A program made the position numbers and the translations under genes. Positions 32,969 to 44,833 of a stretch of 64,000 nucleotides of DNA are shown here, one piece after another (the first letter of the stretch is position 1; every line of letters starts with the position of its first letter). The stretch comes from Tridacna crocea (lineage: Eukaryota > Mollusca > Bivalvia > Cardiida > Cardiidae), in NCBI GenBank assembly GCA_943736015.1, contig OX031071.1:684501-748500 (forward strand). The letters run 5' to 3'. The notes beneath the pieces were generated by a model. That model was given only the letters and a program-made list of their open reading frames with translations. It was not told where the DNA came from and searched no databases.

Positions 32969-33222
32969 TTAACCCTTTCCCAAACATTTCCTGGTTTTTA
33001 AGACCCAGTGGAAGAAGTCATCTGAAAATATTGTGGGAAAAGCCTTCTGAAAACATTGTGGGAAAAGGAGAAAATACTGGTAACCAGCAGTTTCTCCTTT
33101 TAACACGATGTTTTACATTCCTCTAAAGTCAAGTTTCAATTTTTGAGCCATGTTTATTTTGTCGTCTGCAAATGCTTTCAATTTTGAACAGTGTATAGTT
33201 TTGTAATTTGCTAAAGAGTTAA
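32969..33222 (+). repeat. M1 MITE (copy C, no. 1)
   Basis: The copy runs from TTAACCCTTTCCCAAACATT to TTTGCTAAAGAGTTAA and shows the same duplicated hairpin start as copy A. Confidence 0.85.
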
Positions 33223-33422
33223 AAAAACAGAGCACACAAAAAAAAAAACAAATAATTCTCTGAAAACTCTGTACCGTTTGACAAAATTTGCAGTTATCAT
33301 TTAGAATGATTTCTCCCTTCTCGCCATTTTATTCAAGCTCCAGACTTCTTCCAATTTTCTTCTTTTTAAAAACAAAAATTCTACGTCATGATGGTAAAAC
33401 TCTGCTTTAAGCCAAGTATTCA

Positions 33423-33652
33423 TTAACACATTACCACACAAATCCGACTTTTAAACGACCCTGAGAAAGTAGCCTTTTGAAAACAATGTGGGAAAAGGAG
33501 AAAATGCTGGTAACCAGCATTTTCTCCTTTTCACACAATCTTTTCTACGTTATCAAAGAAAATTTGCACCATTTGACCTACACTAATATTGTTGTCTGCA
33601 AATGCCTTCAATATGGACAAGGCTAAAATTTTGTCGTTTGGTAAACGGTTAA
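33423..33652 (+). repeat. M1 MITE (copy C, no. 2)
   Basis: The copy runs from TTAACACATTACCACACAA to TTTGGTAAACGGTTAA. The hairpin is well preserved at about 33478-33543. Confidence 0.85.
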
Positions 33653-33857
33653 AACTTTCCCTTACAAGCAGATCAAGACAATACGACTGTCCTAAGAAAA
33701 AAAATACATACAATAAATCAAGAAATCAAATGCTCCAAGTAGGAGAAAGAAGCGAAATTTAGATAGACTTTTGTTTGAGAGATAAAAGCAACATCAAAAA
33801 AAAAAATGAATAAATAAATGAATGAATAAATTAATAAATAAATAAATGTGTACTTAC

Positions 33858-33972
33858 GTTTGCCCCTAATCGTTTTCGCCAAATATGCGACGTTGTATTT
33901 AAGTTCTTTTCTGACGATCTGAGCTCTCAGAGACAGCACAGCGAGATGGACGAAGCCCGAGCAACCGCTAGG
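33858..33972 (-). other. Exon-like conserved segment, copy C
   Basis: The segment is 115 nt and reads PSGCSGFVHLAVLSLRAQIV then RKELKYNVAYLAKTIRGKR up to GTAAGT. The frame is open and the length identical to A and B. Confidence 0.45.
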
Positions 33973-34097
33973 CTATATAGATCTAGTCTGTTACTGTTTG
34001 TTGTGTTGTCACGTGGTTACCGTTGCTAGATCAAACAAATTTATAATTTGATACATCTTTTGTCAGTGTACCCTCTACAAAAATGCCCACGTATGTT

Positions 34098-34325
34098 TTA
34101 ACTCTTTATAAAACGACGAAATTTTAGACGGGCCCAAATCGAATGCATTAGCAGATGACAAAATAAATGAGATTGAAAATTTGAAATTTGGTTTGGGAAG
34201 GGTAGAAAAACACAGTGGGAAAAGGAGAAAATGCTGGTTACCAGCATTTTCTCCTTTTCCCATAATGTTTTCAATTTTTTTTTCTCGGGGACGTTAAAAG
34301 TCTGGATTGTTTGGTAAAGAGTTAA
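34098..34325 (-). repeat. M1 MITE (copy C, no. 3, reverse)
   Basis: TTAA at both ends. The hairpin centre is GGTTACC. A partial copy follows at about 34342-34480. Confidence 0.83.
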
Positions 34326-34761
34326 ATAGTAGACATAACAAAACATTGTGGGAAAAAACTGAAAAAAGAAGTTTCGGCAGCTAGTATTTTCTCTTTTTCC
34401 CACAATGTTTTCGGTCGTTTTGGAGCGAATGATCTAATTTCAGAACGTTCAGTATGTTAGCTGCACACATTTTCAATTTTAATAGAAATAATCGGTTATA
34501 ATCAAAGCTGCAGTGTTTATTTCTCTCTTGTCGATGATCATTGTGTCAGTGAGGGTAAACAGGCAGTGACTAGGGAAGAAACTTGAGAAATAATGGTAAA
34601 ATAAAGTCTAGAAGAGTATGGATAGTTGCAATGGCGCAGCGATATAACGGAAATAATGTTTTTAATGACGTCTTTTGTACAATTTATCACCAGCCGATAA
34701 GTTTTGAAACGGTATCATGCTTTCAGCTGTGTGCCTTAGGACAAAAGAGACAATGAGCTTT

Positions 34762-34986
34762 TTAACCCATTACCACACAATCCCTACTATTGACGACCCT
34801 GAGAAAGAAGCCTGTAGAAAACATTGTGGGAAAAGGAGAAAAGGCTGGTAACAAGCATTTTCTCCTTTTCCCACAATGTTTTCTCCTCTTCACAAAACAT
34901 CATTTTTTTATTCAATTTTATTTTGTCGTTTGCAAATGCTTTCGATTTGGACAAGCCTAAAATATTGCCGTGTGGTAATGAGGTAA
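34762..34986 (+). repeat. M1 MITE (copy C, no. 5)
   Basis: The copy starts TTAACCCATTACCACACAATC and ends GGTAATGAGGTAA. One arm has drifted (AAAAGGCTGGTAACAAGCATT). Confidence 0.83.
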
Positions 34987-35030
34987 ATTAAACAAATCTA
35001 AATAGTTTGCCGTCGACTAGTAAAGAGTAT

Positions 35031-35236
35031 TTAACCCATTACCACACAATCCCTGCTTTTGACGACCCCGAAAAAGAAGCCTTTAGAATTCTGGTAACCA
35101 GAACTTTCTCCTTTTCTCACAATGTTTTATACCCCTCACAAAACAAATTTCAAATTTTCAGTTACTTTTATGTTGTCGTCTGCAAATGCTTTATACGTGG
35201 ACAAACCTAAAATTTTGTCGTTTTGTAATGAGTTAA
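35031..35236 (+). repeat. M1 MITE with reduced hairpin (copy C, no. 6)
   Basis: The copy runs from TTAACCCATTACC to GTAATGAGTTAA and lacks the left hairpin arm. Confidence 0.8.
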
Positions 35237-35944
35237 GAGTTGAGAACGCAAATAAAATAAAGGGGATATCATATGAATAGATTTTTTTTTAATGCCTTGA
35301 ACATTATATTCTACCGATTTGAGTCTTCTCCTTTTTTGAGCATTAATCCTTTACTAAACTGCAAAATTTCGGATCTGTCAAAATTAGAATTGGTTGCATT
35401 AAAAAAGAGAAGAATTGAGGTAAAAATGATCCAAATATCCAAACAGACAACTATATTGGAAAAAAGGAGAAAATGAGAAATTAAACTATTTTTCTCCGTT
35501 TCCCACACTGTTTTCAGAGAAACAATCTACCTGAGAATAATTAATGCTCGGGGTACATAGGAAACCTTAAACCTTTATGAACAAAAACACTGAAAAATTT
35601 CGACAATTTTGTTGCATTTTCGCGCTTTTTTTGTCATAATAGGCTAAGTTTTTAGACCTGTGAAAAGGGAAGTTCTTTCTTGCGTGTATCGGCAGAGACC
35701 AATAAAGTATAAGATCATGTTACACCACCAAAGGAATGATCAAGATTTTTCGGCCGTGGCACATTTTCCTCATTATTTTAGTTAACGTAATGCTCGTAAA
35801 AACAACTACATAAATTACAAACCTTTCTTTAAAAAGGGGGCCCTGCATTTTTTTCATGTATCCCACAAAACTAGAATCTTAGAAATAGATTTCAAGAGAT
35901 ATGAAAAGCAATTGAACTACTCCAAACGTTTGTTTAAATATTTC

Positions 35945-36174
35945 TTCTACTCTTTGCCAAACAGCAAAGTTTTAGACTGGTCCAAATTAAAAGCATTTGC
36001 ATACGACACAATTAACCCAACTCAAAAATTGAAAACTGTTTCCAGCAGGGTAGAAAACATTGTGGGAAAAGGAGAAACTGTTGGTTACCAGCATTTTCTC
36101 CTTTTCCCACAATGTTTTCAAAAGGCTTCTATCTCAAGATCGTAAAAACTAGGAATTGTTTGGTAAAGGGTTAA
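35945..36174 (-). repeat. M1 MITE, reverse
   Basis: The right end is canonical (TTGTTTGGTAAAGGGTTAA). The left end is altered (TCTACTCTTTGCCAAACAGC). It lies just outside the triplication. Confidence 0.82.
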
Positions 36175-36899
36175 GATCAACAGCAAACGAAGAATTTATG
36201 CTAAATAAAGTACAACTGCAATAATTTGCTGACTCAAAAGTTCAACAAATCCAATGCGCTTCGTGAGAAGAATCTAACCTTAAATAATATAATAGTGACT
36301 GGCGCCATCTGTATGAAAAGAAATCGCCCTCCACTTAGGTATCTTATAACGTATTCCATAGTTATAATGTTCATCTTAAACGACAACCACACAAAGACCT
36401 TTTCTTTAAGACAGATTTTTATCAGCTATAATTTGTTTGTTTCAAAATCCTAATTTGAAAAGACAGGATCGTTCAATGGTTTTTGTATAATAATGCCCCG
36501 TACTGTGAAAATATGTCCTCCCCTACAACGAATGTAAAAATCTCCAACACTTAGCCTGCTTAATGCGATCTACAGGCCTTTTACGAACAGTGTAGATCAG
36601 GATCAGACTGCACAGAACGATCGGTACGATCGTCGATGTACACTGTTCGATACGGAGATATTTTCCCAAAAGTATATATTTGAAGTCAAGTAAAATGTGT
36701 TTTTATTGTCGGCTTGAAAATTACATTTTATTTCATTTATTTAGCAAGAAAATAATTAAGCTTTATCCTGCAAAAAAGATGAAGTAAAATTTCTATTCAG
36801 CCTGATCTTGATCTACATTGCCTGTAACAGAGCCTTTTTATTTCTTTGATATGCAATCCCTTAGAAATAAAATGAATGAAACGGTATGGATATTGCAAT
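36175..36899. other. Intergenic with one M2 element
   Basis: An M2 element spans about 36545-36745. Its core at 36586-36652 has the loop region replaced by CGATCGGTACGATCG, itself palindromic. A 75-codon frame at 36226-36453 has no recognisable features. Confidence 0.5.
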
Positions 36900-37133
36900 T
36901 TAACCCTTTACTGAATGAGAACATTTTTTAGACTGGTCTAAATTAAAAGCACTTACAGACGATAAGATAAATGTAACTCAAAAGTTGAAATTTGTTTCCA
37001 GCTGCAAAGAAAACATTGTGGGAAAAGGAGAAAATGCTGGTTACCAGCATTTTCTCCTTTTCCCAAAATGTTTTCAAAGGGCTTTATATATCTCAGGATC
37101 GTATAAACAAGGGATTGTTTGGTAAAGGGTTAA
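36900..37133 (-). repeat. M1 MITE, reverse, 234 bp
   Basis: TTAA at both ends (TTAACCCTTTACTG ... GTTTGGTAAAGGGTTAA), with a near-perfect hairpin at about 37010-37077. Confidence 0.87.
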
Positions 37134-37216
37134 GACAATTCACAAATTGGCGGAGACTTAAAAATAAACTGTGCTTTTATTTGAAGATACAACTTTACTC
37201 GTTTTCAACCATTTCT

Positions 37217-40200
37217 AGCTCACCTGAGCATGAAGTGCTCATAGTGAGCTTTTGTGATCGCCCAATGTGCGTCGTCCGTCGTGCGTCGTGCGTCGTCCGT
37301 CGTGCGTCGTCCACAATTTCTTTAAACATCTTCTCCTCCTAAACCACTTGGCCAATCTTGGTGAAACTTGGCAGGGATGTTCCTTGGATGAAGCTCTACC
37401 AAAGTTGTTCGAAAGATTGAATTCCACCCATAACTCTGGTTGCCATGGCAACCAAAAGGAAAAAATAGCAAAATCTTTGAAAATCTTCTTCTCTGAAACT
37501 AGAAGGCGTAGAGCTTTGATATTTGCTATGTAGCATCTCCTAGTAGACCTCTACCAAGATTAAACATATGATGCTCCTGGGGTCAAAACTGGCCCCGCCC
37601 CGGGGGTCACAAGTTCGAAACATAGGAGCAAAGAAGGGAAACTTTAAAAATCTTCTCCTCTGAAACTAGAAGGTACAGAGTTTTGATATTTCGTATGTAG
37701 CATCTTCTAGTGGACTTCTACCAAGAATTTTCATATGATATCCCTGGGGTCAAAACTGGCCCCGCCCCGGGGGTCACAAGTTTGAAACATAGGAACAAAG
37801 AAGGAAAACTTTAAAATTCTTCTTCTCTGAAACTAGAAGGTGCCGAGCTTTGATATTTTGTATGTAGTATCTCCTAGTGGACCTCTGACAAGTTTGTTCA
37901 TATGATATCCCTGGGGTCAAAACTAACCCCGCCCCGGCGGTCACAAGTTTGAAACATAGGAACAAAGATGGAAAACTTTAAAATTTTTCTCCTCTGAAGC
38001 TTAGATATTTCGTCTGTAGCATCTCCTAGTGGACCTCTAGCAAGATTGTTCATATGATGTTCCTAGGGTCAAAAGTGGCCCCGCCCCTGGGATCTCAAGT
38101 TTGAAACACAGGAACAAAGAAGGAAAACTTTAAAAATCTTCTGCTCTGAAACTAGAAGGTGCAGAGCTTTGATATTTGGTATGTAGCATCTCCTGGTGAA
38201 CTTCTACCAAGATTGCTCATATGATGCTCCTGGGGTCAAAACTGGCCCCTACCCGGGGGTCACAAGTTTGAAACATAGGAACAAAGATGGAAAACTTTAA
38301 AATTCTTCTTCTCTGAAACTAGAAGGTGCAGAGCTTTGATATTTCGTATGTAGTATCTCCTAGTGGACGTCTAGCAAGATTGTTCATATGATGTTCCTAG
38401 GGTCAAAAGTGGCCCCGCCCCTGGGATCTCAAGTTTGAAACACAGGAACAAAGAAGGAAAACTTTAAAAATCTTCTGCTCTGAAACTAGAAGGTGCAGAG
38501 CTTTGATATTTGGTATGTAGCATCTCCTGGGGGACTTCTACCGAGACTGTTCATATGATATCCCTGGGATCAAAACTGGTCCCACCCCGGGGGTCACAAG
38601 TTTGAAACATAGGAACAAAGAAGGAAAACTTTAAAATTCTTCTTCTCTGAAACGAGAAGGTGCAGAGCTTTGATATTTCGTATGTAGTATCTCCTAGTGA
38701 ACCTCTACCAAGATTGTTCATACCATGTCCCTGGGGTCAAAACTGGCCCCATCCCGGCGGTCACAAGTTTGAAACATAGGAACAAAGAAGGAAAACTTTA
38801 AAATTCTTCTTCTCTGATATTAGAAGGCGTAGAGCTTTGATATTTGGTATGTAGCATCTCCTAGTGGACCTCTAGCAATATTGTTCATATGATGCCCCTA
38901 GGGTCAAAAGTGGGCCCGCCCCTGGGATCTCAAGTTTGAAACACAGGAACAAAGAAGGAAAACTTTAAAAATCTTCTGCTCTGAAACTAGATGGTGCAGA
39001 GCTTTGATATTTGGTATGTAGAATCTCCTACTGGACCTCTAGCAAGATTGTTCATATAATGTCCCTGGGGTCAAACTTTGCCCTGCCCCAGGGGTCACAA
39101 AGTTGAAACATAGGAACAAAAAATGAAAATTTTAAAATTCTTCTTCTCTGAAACAAGAAGGTGCAGAGCTTTGATATTTGGTATGTAGCATCTCCTAATA
39201 GACCTTTACCAAGATTGTTCATATGATGTCCCTGGGGTCTAAACTGGCACCGCCCCGGGGGTCACAAGTTTGAAATGTCGGGACAAAGAAGGAAAACTTT
39301 AAAATTCATCTTCTCTGAAACTAGAGGGTGCAGAGCTTTGATAATTGGTATGTAGAATTTTGTAGGGGACTTCTTCCAAGATTGTTCATATGATGTCCCT
39401 GGGGTCAAAACTGGCCCTGACCCGGTGGTCACACGTTTGAAACATAGGAACAAAAAAGGAAAACTTTAAAATTCTTTTTCTCTGAAACTAGAAGGTGCAG
39501 AGCTTTGATATTTGGTATGTAGCATCTCCTAGTAGACTTCTACCAAGATTGTTCATGTAATGCTCATGGAGTCAAAACTGGCACCGCCCCGGGGGTCGCA
39601 AGTTTGTAACGTCGGAACAAAGAAGGAAAACTTTAAAATTCCTCTTCTCTGAAACTAGAAGGTGCGGAGCTTTGATATTTGGTAATTAGGATTTCGTAGT
39701 GAACGTCTTCCAATTTTGTTCATATGATGTCCCTGGGGTCAAAACTGGCCCCACCTCAGGGGTAACAAATTTGAAACATAGGAATAAAAAAGGAAAACTT
39801 TAACATTCTTCTCCTCTGAAACTCGAAGGTGCAGAGCTTTGATATTTGGTATGTAGCATCTCCTAGTGGACCTCTAGCAAGATTGTTCATATGATGTCCC
39901 AGGGGTCAATACTGGCCGCGCCCCGGCGGTCACAAGTTTGAAACCTAGGAACAACGAAGGAAAACTTTAAAAAATTTTCTTCTCTGAAACTCGAAGGTGC
40001 AGAGCTTTGATATTTGGTATAGAATCTCCTAAGTACTGGACCTTTAGCAAGATTGTTCATATGATGCCCCTGGGGTCAAAACTGACCTCGCCACAGGGAT
40101 CGCAAGTTTGAAACATAGGAACAAAGAGGGAAAACTTTAAAATTCTTCTTCTCTAAAACTACAAGGTGCAGAGCTTTGATGTTTGATATGTAGGATCTCC

Positions 40201-41617
40201 TAGTAGACCTTTACCAAGATTGTTCCTATGATGCCTCTGGCCTCAAAACTGGCCCTGCCCCTGGGGTTACAAGTTTGAAACATAGGAACAAAAAAATGAA
40301 AACTTTAAAATTCTTCTTCTCTGAAACTAGAAATTTCAGAGCTTTCATATTTGGTATGTAGCATCTCCTGGTGGACCTCTACAATCATTGTTCATACAAT
40401 GATCCTGGAGTCCAAACTGGCCCCAGCCCGGGGGCCACAAGTTTGAAACATTGGAACAAAGAAGGAAAACTTTAAAAATCTTCTTCTCTGAAACAAGAAG
40501 GATTAGAACTTCGATATTTGGTATGTAGCATCTGCTAGTTTACCTCTACTAAGTTTGTTCAAATGATGTCCCTGGGGTCCAAACAGGCCAAGCCTGAAGG
40601 GAAACATTAAAGAAAAAAGATTCTGAAACTGGAACTCATAGAGCTTTGATATTTCATGTGTAGCATCTTCTAGTGGACCTCTACCAAATACGATACAATG
40701 ATCCTGGAGTCCAAACTGGCCCCACCCTGATGGTCACAAGTTTGAACATGGGAACAAAGAAGGAAAACTTTTAAATTCCTCTGTTCTGAATGAAGATGGA
40801 AACTTCATACGTGTGTTCCTTATGATAGTCTGCCATGTCATTGAAAAAGGGGGCTTGGTGTAAATTTTCACTGTGGACCAATATCTCTTTCACTACAGGA
40901 CAAAATGTAATTGAACTTCATCTTGTTAGCAACAGACAATAGTTATTTGATTTTATTTCATGAAACAACATGTTATCTAAAATGGGGACTAAATGTATAA
41001 TTTCATTATGGACCAATTACAGTCAGTTTGCCCATCCATCCACCTTGACGGATATCTTTTAAAGTCCTTGGCATTTATGAAACTTCAAACATGTTTTCCT
41101 TAGGATAGCCTTTTGATACAATTTTCTTCTGTAAGGTGTGTCACAGAAAAAGGGGTTACCTTTCACATACTGGACTTGTTGAGCCCCGACTGATCAGTTA
41201 GTAATGTTGTGAGCTGTTAGTCTAGGGTTCCCAGTTTGCGCTGGCTTGATTACTGTCTCAGCCAACATCCTTTGACATTTGATCAAAAGTTACTGAGACA
41301 AGTCTAATTTGTGTCTTACCAATGAGCGAATGATGTTTTAATCTGTGTCAATCGACCACCATTTTGACCAGGAAATTAATGCCTAGCCTTCCAAGTTAAT
41401 TCAATCCCATACCATACAATCCTGACTTTCAATGACCCTGAGTAAGGAAGGTTGTGAAAGCATTTTCAGAAAAGAAGAAATTGCTTTTTGCACAGTTACA
41501 TACCCTGTCAGATTCATTTGGCCTTGAACTTTGATATTTGGTATTTATCTTTATTGTAGACCTTTACTGCTTAGTACGCAGGTGAGTGATATAGGACCAT
41601 CATGATCCTCTTGTTTA
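37217..41617 (+). mobile_element. Pearl/Helentron-like non-autonomous element with ~20 tandem units
   Basis: The 5' end is AGCTCACCTGAGCATGAAGTG, itself part of a short hairpin, followed by a CGTCGT/CGTCCGTCGTG run (37265-37315). About 20 units of ~167 bp follow (37500-40790), marked by GAGCTTTGATATTTGGTATG, CTCCTAGTGGACCTCTACCA, GGGGTCAAAACTGGCCCCG and GTCACAAGTTTGAAACATAG. A non-repeated tail (40800-41600) ends in ATAGGACCATCATGATCCTC then TTGTTT, a Helitron-type 3' hairpin. The organisation matches the pearl elements described from oysters, since interpreted as Helentron-related. It encodes no protein. A partial M1 copy lies in the tail near 41400-41500. Confidence 0.8.
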
Positions 41618-41867
41618 ACCAATTTTATCTTTATTTTTTGAAACTATAATCGTTCTTGTATCTCCTAGTCAAATGTTGTTTCTGATGGTTGCAATAGAAA
41701 ATGCATTTCATGTTATAGGCTACCAAAAACATCACTTTGGTTGTTTCTGATTTTAAATCGAAGATAAATCCCTTGAGCTTCAATATCCCCACAACTTATG
41801 TATTAACAATTTATCTATGTTTGCACGACTGACTAGATCTTACACACTATCATGTTTTGACCCTTTT

Positions 41868-41985
41868 TGAAAAAAAAAAATCTTTGTTTTAACGACCCTG
41901 ACGACGAAGCCTTCTGAAAACATTGTGGGAAAAGGAGAAAATGCTGGTTTATGTACTGACAGTTTCTCTATGTTAACACAGCTGA
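41868..41985 (+). repeat. Partial M1 copy
   Basis: The left part only (TTTAACGACCCTGACGACGAAG through the left hairpin arm) is present, followed by a direct repeat of local sequence (GACAGTTTCTCTATGTTAACAC). The same GACGACGAAGCC variant is in the next copy, so this is probably a tandem duplication of that copy's left end. Confidence 0.6.
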
Positions 41986-42009
41986 CTAGATTTTACATAC
42001 CATCGTGTT

Positions 42010-42242
42010 TTAACCCTTTTCAAAAACAATTCCTTGGTTTTAGCGACCCTGACGACGAAGCCTTCTGAAAACATTGTGGGATAAGGAGAAAAAACTGGTA
42101 ACCAGCATTTTCTCCTTTTCCCACAATGTTTTCTACCCGATCCAAAACAAAAAGCATCATTTCAGTGACGTTTAATTTGTCATCTGCAAATCTTTTCAAA
42201 TTGGGCTAGTCTTTTAATCTGTTTTGTTTGGTAAAAAGTTAA
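42010..42242 (+). repeat. M1 MITE
   Basis: The copy runs from TTAACCCTTTTCAAAAACAA to TTTGGTAAAAAGTTAA. The hairpin at about 42068-42132 is slightly diverged. Confidence 0.82.
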
Positions 42243-42471
42243 GTCCGTTTTTTTTTCTTTCTGGCTGTAAAAATGTATCTTTAAGTCCAATCTTCATCTG
42301 CTCGTTCGACAAGAGGAACTAAAGTTCTAATTCCTGTGGTAAAAGTTTCATTTTGTAGAATGGTATTTTGAAATAAAAGTGACGAAGAGTGATTGAGCTA
42401 TTTTAGTAAAAATTCGTACAAAACCTTCAACCTTTCTTTTGCTAAGACTGGCGACTTACAACATTTTTGTT

Positions 42472-42537
42472 AGACAGTGCAGACTAGCATAAGACTGCAA
42501 CAAATATGTAGGTTGATCTCGGATTTACATTGTCTAC
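42472..42537. repeat. M2 palindrome core, diverged
   Basis: GACAGTGCAGACTAGCATAAG is opposed to TCTCGGATTTACATTGTCTAC. A near-duplicate of the element (CTTACAATACTTTTGTGGACAG) lies at about 42925-43045 and is interrupted by the 510-bp tandem duplication. Confidence 0.55.
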
Positions 42538-42686
42538 TAAAGATATTTTGACAAATGTTTAAAGGTATAATATCAGGTCCCTGTTTAATTACGTCTTTTG
42601 TACAATATCACCAACTGATAAGTTTAGAGCCATTATTATGCATTCAACTGTGTACCTTAGGACAAAAGAGACAATGAGGTATTTGA

Positions 42687-42916
42687 TTAACCCATTACCA
42701 CACAATCCCTACTTCTGACGACCCTGAGAAAGAAACCTGTAGAAAAAATTGTGGGAAAAGGAGAAAATGCTGGTAACCAGCATTTTCTCCTTTCCCCACA
42801 ATGTTTTCTACTCTTCACCAAACAAATTTTAAATTTTTAGTCACTTTTATTTTGTCGTGTGCAAATGCTTTCGATTTGGACAAGCCCAAAATATTGTCAG
42901 TTTGGTATTGAATTAA
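42687..42916 (+). repeat. M1 MITE
   Basis: TTAA at both ends (TTAACCCATTACCACACA ... TTTGGTATTGAATTAA). The left flank back to about 42580 matches 16553-16658 of copy A. Confidence 0.85.
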
Positions 42917-43055
42917 CAATTGGTCCAAAACCTCCAACCTTTCGGCCCGCTAAGCCCAACTTACAATACTTTTGTGGACAGTGCAGACTAGAATCTCGGA
43001 TTTAAATTGTCTACTGAAGATATTTTGACAAATGCTTGATGTACATTATTATAAT

Positions 43056-44075
43056 TCATTGCAAAGAAATTTCTCGAGATCTGATTGGTTAACATGCCGG
43101 GAACAAATATATCATGTACCCTGGCAAAAACCACGTTAAGCCAGTTTCCCTTTTGAGTGCCCCGTAAACATCATTACACTTGCAACACAACATCCAAAAT
43201 GGCGTCGATCCATCACCAGACTGCACGTTTATGCACCAAACTGCACGTTTTAGTGACGTCATCTTCCAGTGACGTCAGTTTTCATTGAATTGGGGCACTT
43301 AGAAGGGCATTTCTATTCCGTCCCATACTTGATTCGTTAGATTATAATACAGGAAAATTTCGCTTAACGCGCTTTGAAAGGGTAAAACTTTGCAGTATAA
43401 TAAATTCGTTACACATACGGTCAGGTGGCAGAGAACTTGGAAACTTGTCCCCGGCTGTGTTGAATCATGTCGCCACCTCGCCTTCGGCTCAGGACGACAT
43501 GAATGACCACAGACGTGAACAAGTTTCCAAGTCCCCTGCCACCTGACCGTAAAACTAATATTTTTATACTGCAAAGAAATTTCTCATGATCTGATTGGTT
43601 AACATGCCGGGAACATGTCGATCATGTTCCCTGGCAAAAAACACGTAAAGCCAGTTTCCCTTTTGAGTGCCCCGTAAACATCACTACACTTGCAACACAA
43701 CATCTAAAATGGCGGCGTCGATCGATCACCAGACTGCACATTTATGCACCAAACTACACGTTTTAGTGACGTCAGTTCCCAGTGACGTCAGTTTTCATTG
43801 AATTGAGGCACTCAGAAGGGAATTCCTCTTGCGTCAGCATACTCGATTCGTGAGATAATAAAACAGGAAAATTTCGCTTAACGCTCTTTTAAAGGGTAAA
43901 ACTTTGCTGTATAATAAATTTGTTATACGGTCAGGTGGCAGGAGACATGGAAACTTGTTCACGGCTGTGGTGAATCATGTCGCCACCTCGCCTTCGGCTC
44001 GGGGCGACATGATTCACCACAGCCATGAACAAGTTTCCAAGTCCCCTGCCACCTGACCGTACAACTAATAATGTC
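43056..44075. repeat. 510-bp unit in tandem, each with a ~136-bp foldback
   Basis: Units 43056-43565 and 43566-44075 are about 90 percent alike by eye. Each begins GCAAAGAAATTTCTC and ends in a long inverted repeat (43416-43551 and 43925-44061) whose arms start TACGGTCAGGTGGCAG and whose loop is CCTCGCCTTCGGCTC. Each unit also carries CAAAATGGCG (YY1-like) and paired TGACGTCA (CRE-like) sites, which gives it a promoter-like look. The element is inserted in a diverged M2 copy. Confidence 0.75.
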
Positions 44076-44157
44076 TGGTCCCTGTTTAATGACGTCTAAA
44101 GTCTATGTCGTCTATTAATTTAAGCAGTCTACAGGATGAACTCTACTTAATTATTTC

Positions 44158-44388
44158 TTTACCCTTTACACACAGTCTCAAGTTTTAACAACCCTTCGGA
44201 AGAATGCTCTTAGAAACATTGTTGGAAAAGAAGAAAAAGCTGGTATCCAGCATTTTTCCCTTTCCCCACAATTTATTTCTTTTCTTCCTAAAACAATATT
44301 TTCTGTTTGAGTTACATTTGATTCGTCTAGTGCAAAAGTTTTGGATTTGAACTTGTCTAAAATGTTGTTGTGTGGTAAAGAATTATAA
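44158..44388 (+). repeat. Diverged M1 MITE copy
   Basis: TTTACCCTTTACACACAGTC to GTGTGGTAAAGAATTATAA. The hairpin is decayed but readable at about 44212-44275. Confidence 0.7.
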
Positions 44389-44833
44389 TCGTGATCTGAA
44401 GTTTTGTAATAGGAGTCCTCTATAAATTACCTTGATTAAGGTTATATGTTATATTCTGAATTAAAATGTTTATATATCTCTGAAAATAAATAAAAACGAA
44501 GGAGTGATAAAGAAGACTTTGGGAGAACCAGTTTTAATATATAATGATATCAAGCTTTACGCAAGCAGTATGGACTGTTCTTTGATAAGTACTTGCGTCT
44601 GATCAGTCTGCAGAATAAAGATAAACACATAGTCGAAAAGGCGGAGTAAATAATCTGTAAATTTATCATTCATTTCAGTACTTTTCCTTTTGCCAGCTGT
44701 TTGGGTCAGGATCAGACAAAGCGAACATAGCTATCTGATCCTGACTAAATGCTGCTTGATAATGGGTAGATATTCAAATTTTATGTACCTGTCAGGATTT
44801 CAATGTCAGGGTTCATTCTTTTTTGTTACTTAC

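Larger units (their letters stand above)
31470..35812 (+). repeat. Segmental tandem duplication, copy C (no array)
   Basis: Copy C is collinear with A and B through the TRIM element, M1 copies and exon-like segment. It lacks the M2 palindrome seen at 17537 and 24815, and homology stops at AACAACTACATA, exactly where the ~145-bp array begins in A (18045) and B (25305). Confidence 0.88.

Noticed and set aside
37500-40790. CRISPR array
   Set aside because: Units of ~167 bp are contiguous and diverged, without spacers; the setting is a eukaryotic Helitron-like element.
43299-43574. 91-codon minus-strand frame
   Set aside because: It runs through the foldback arms and loop of the 510-bp repeat; coding appearance comes from the palindrome.
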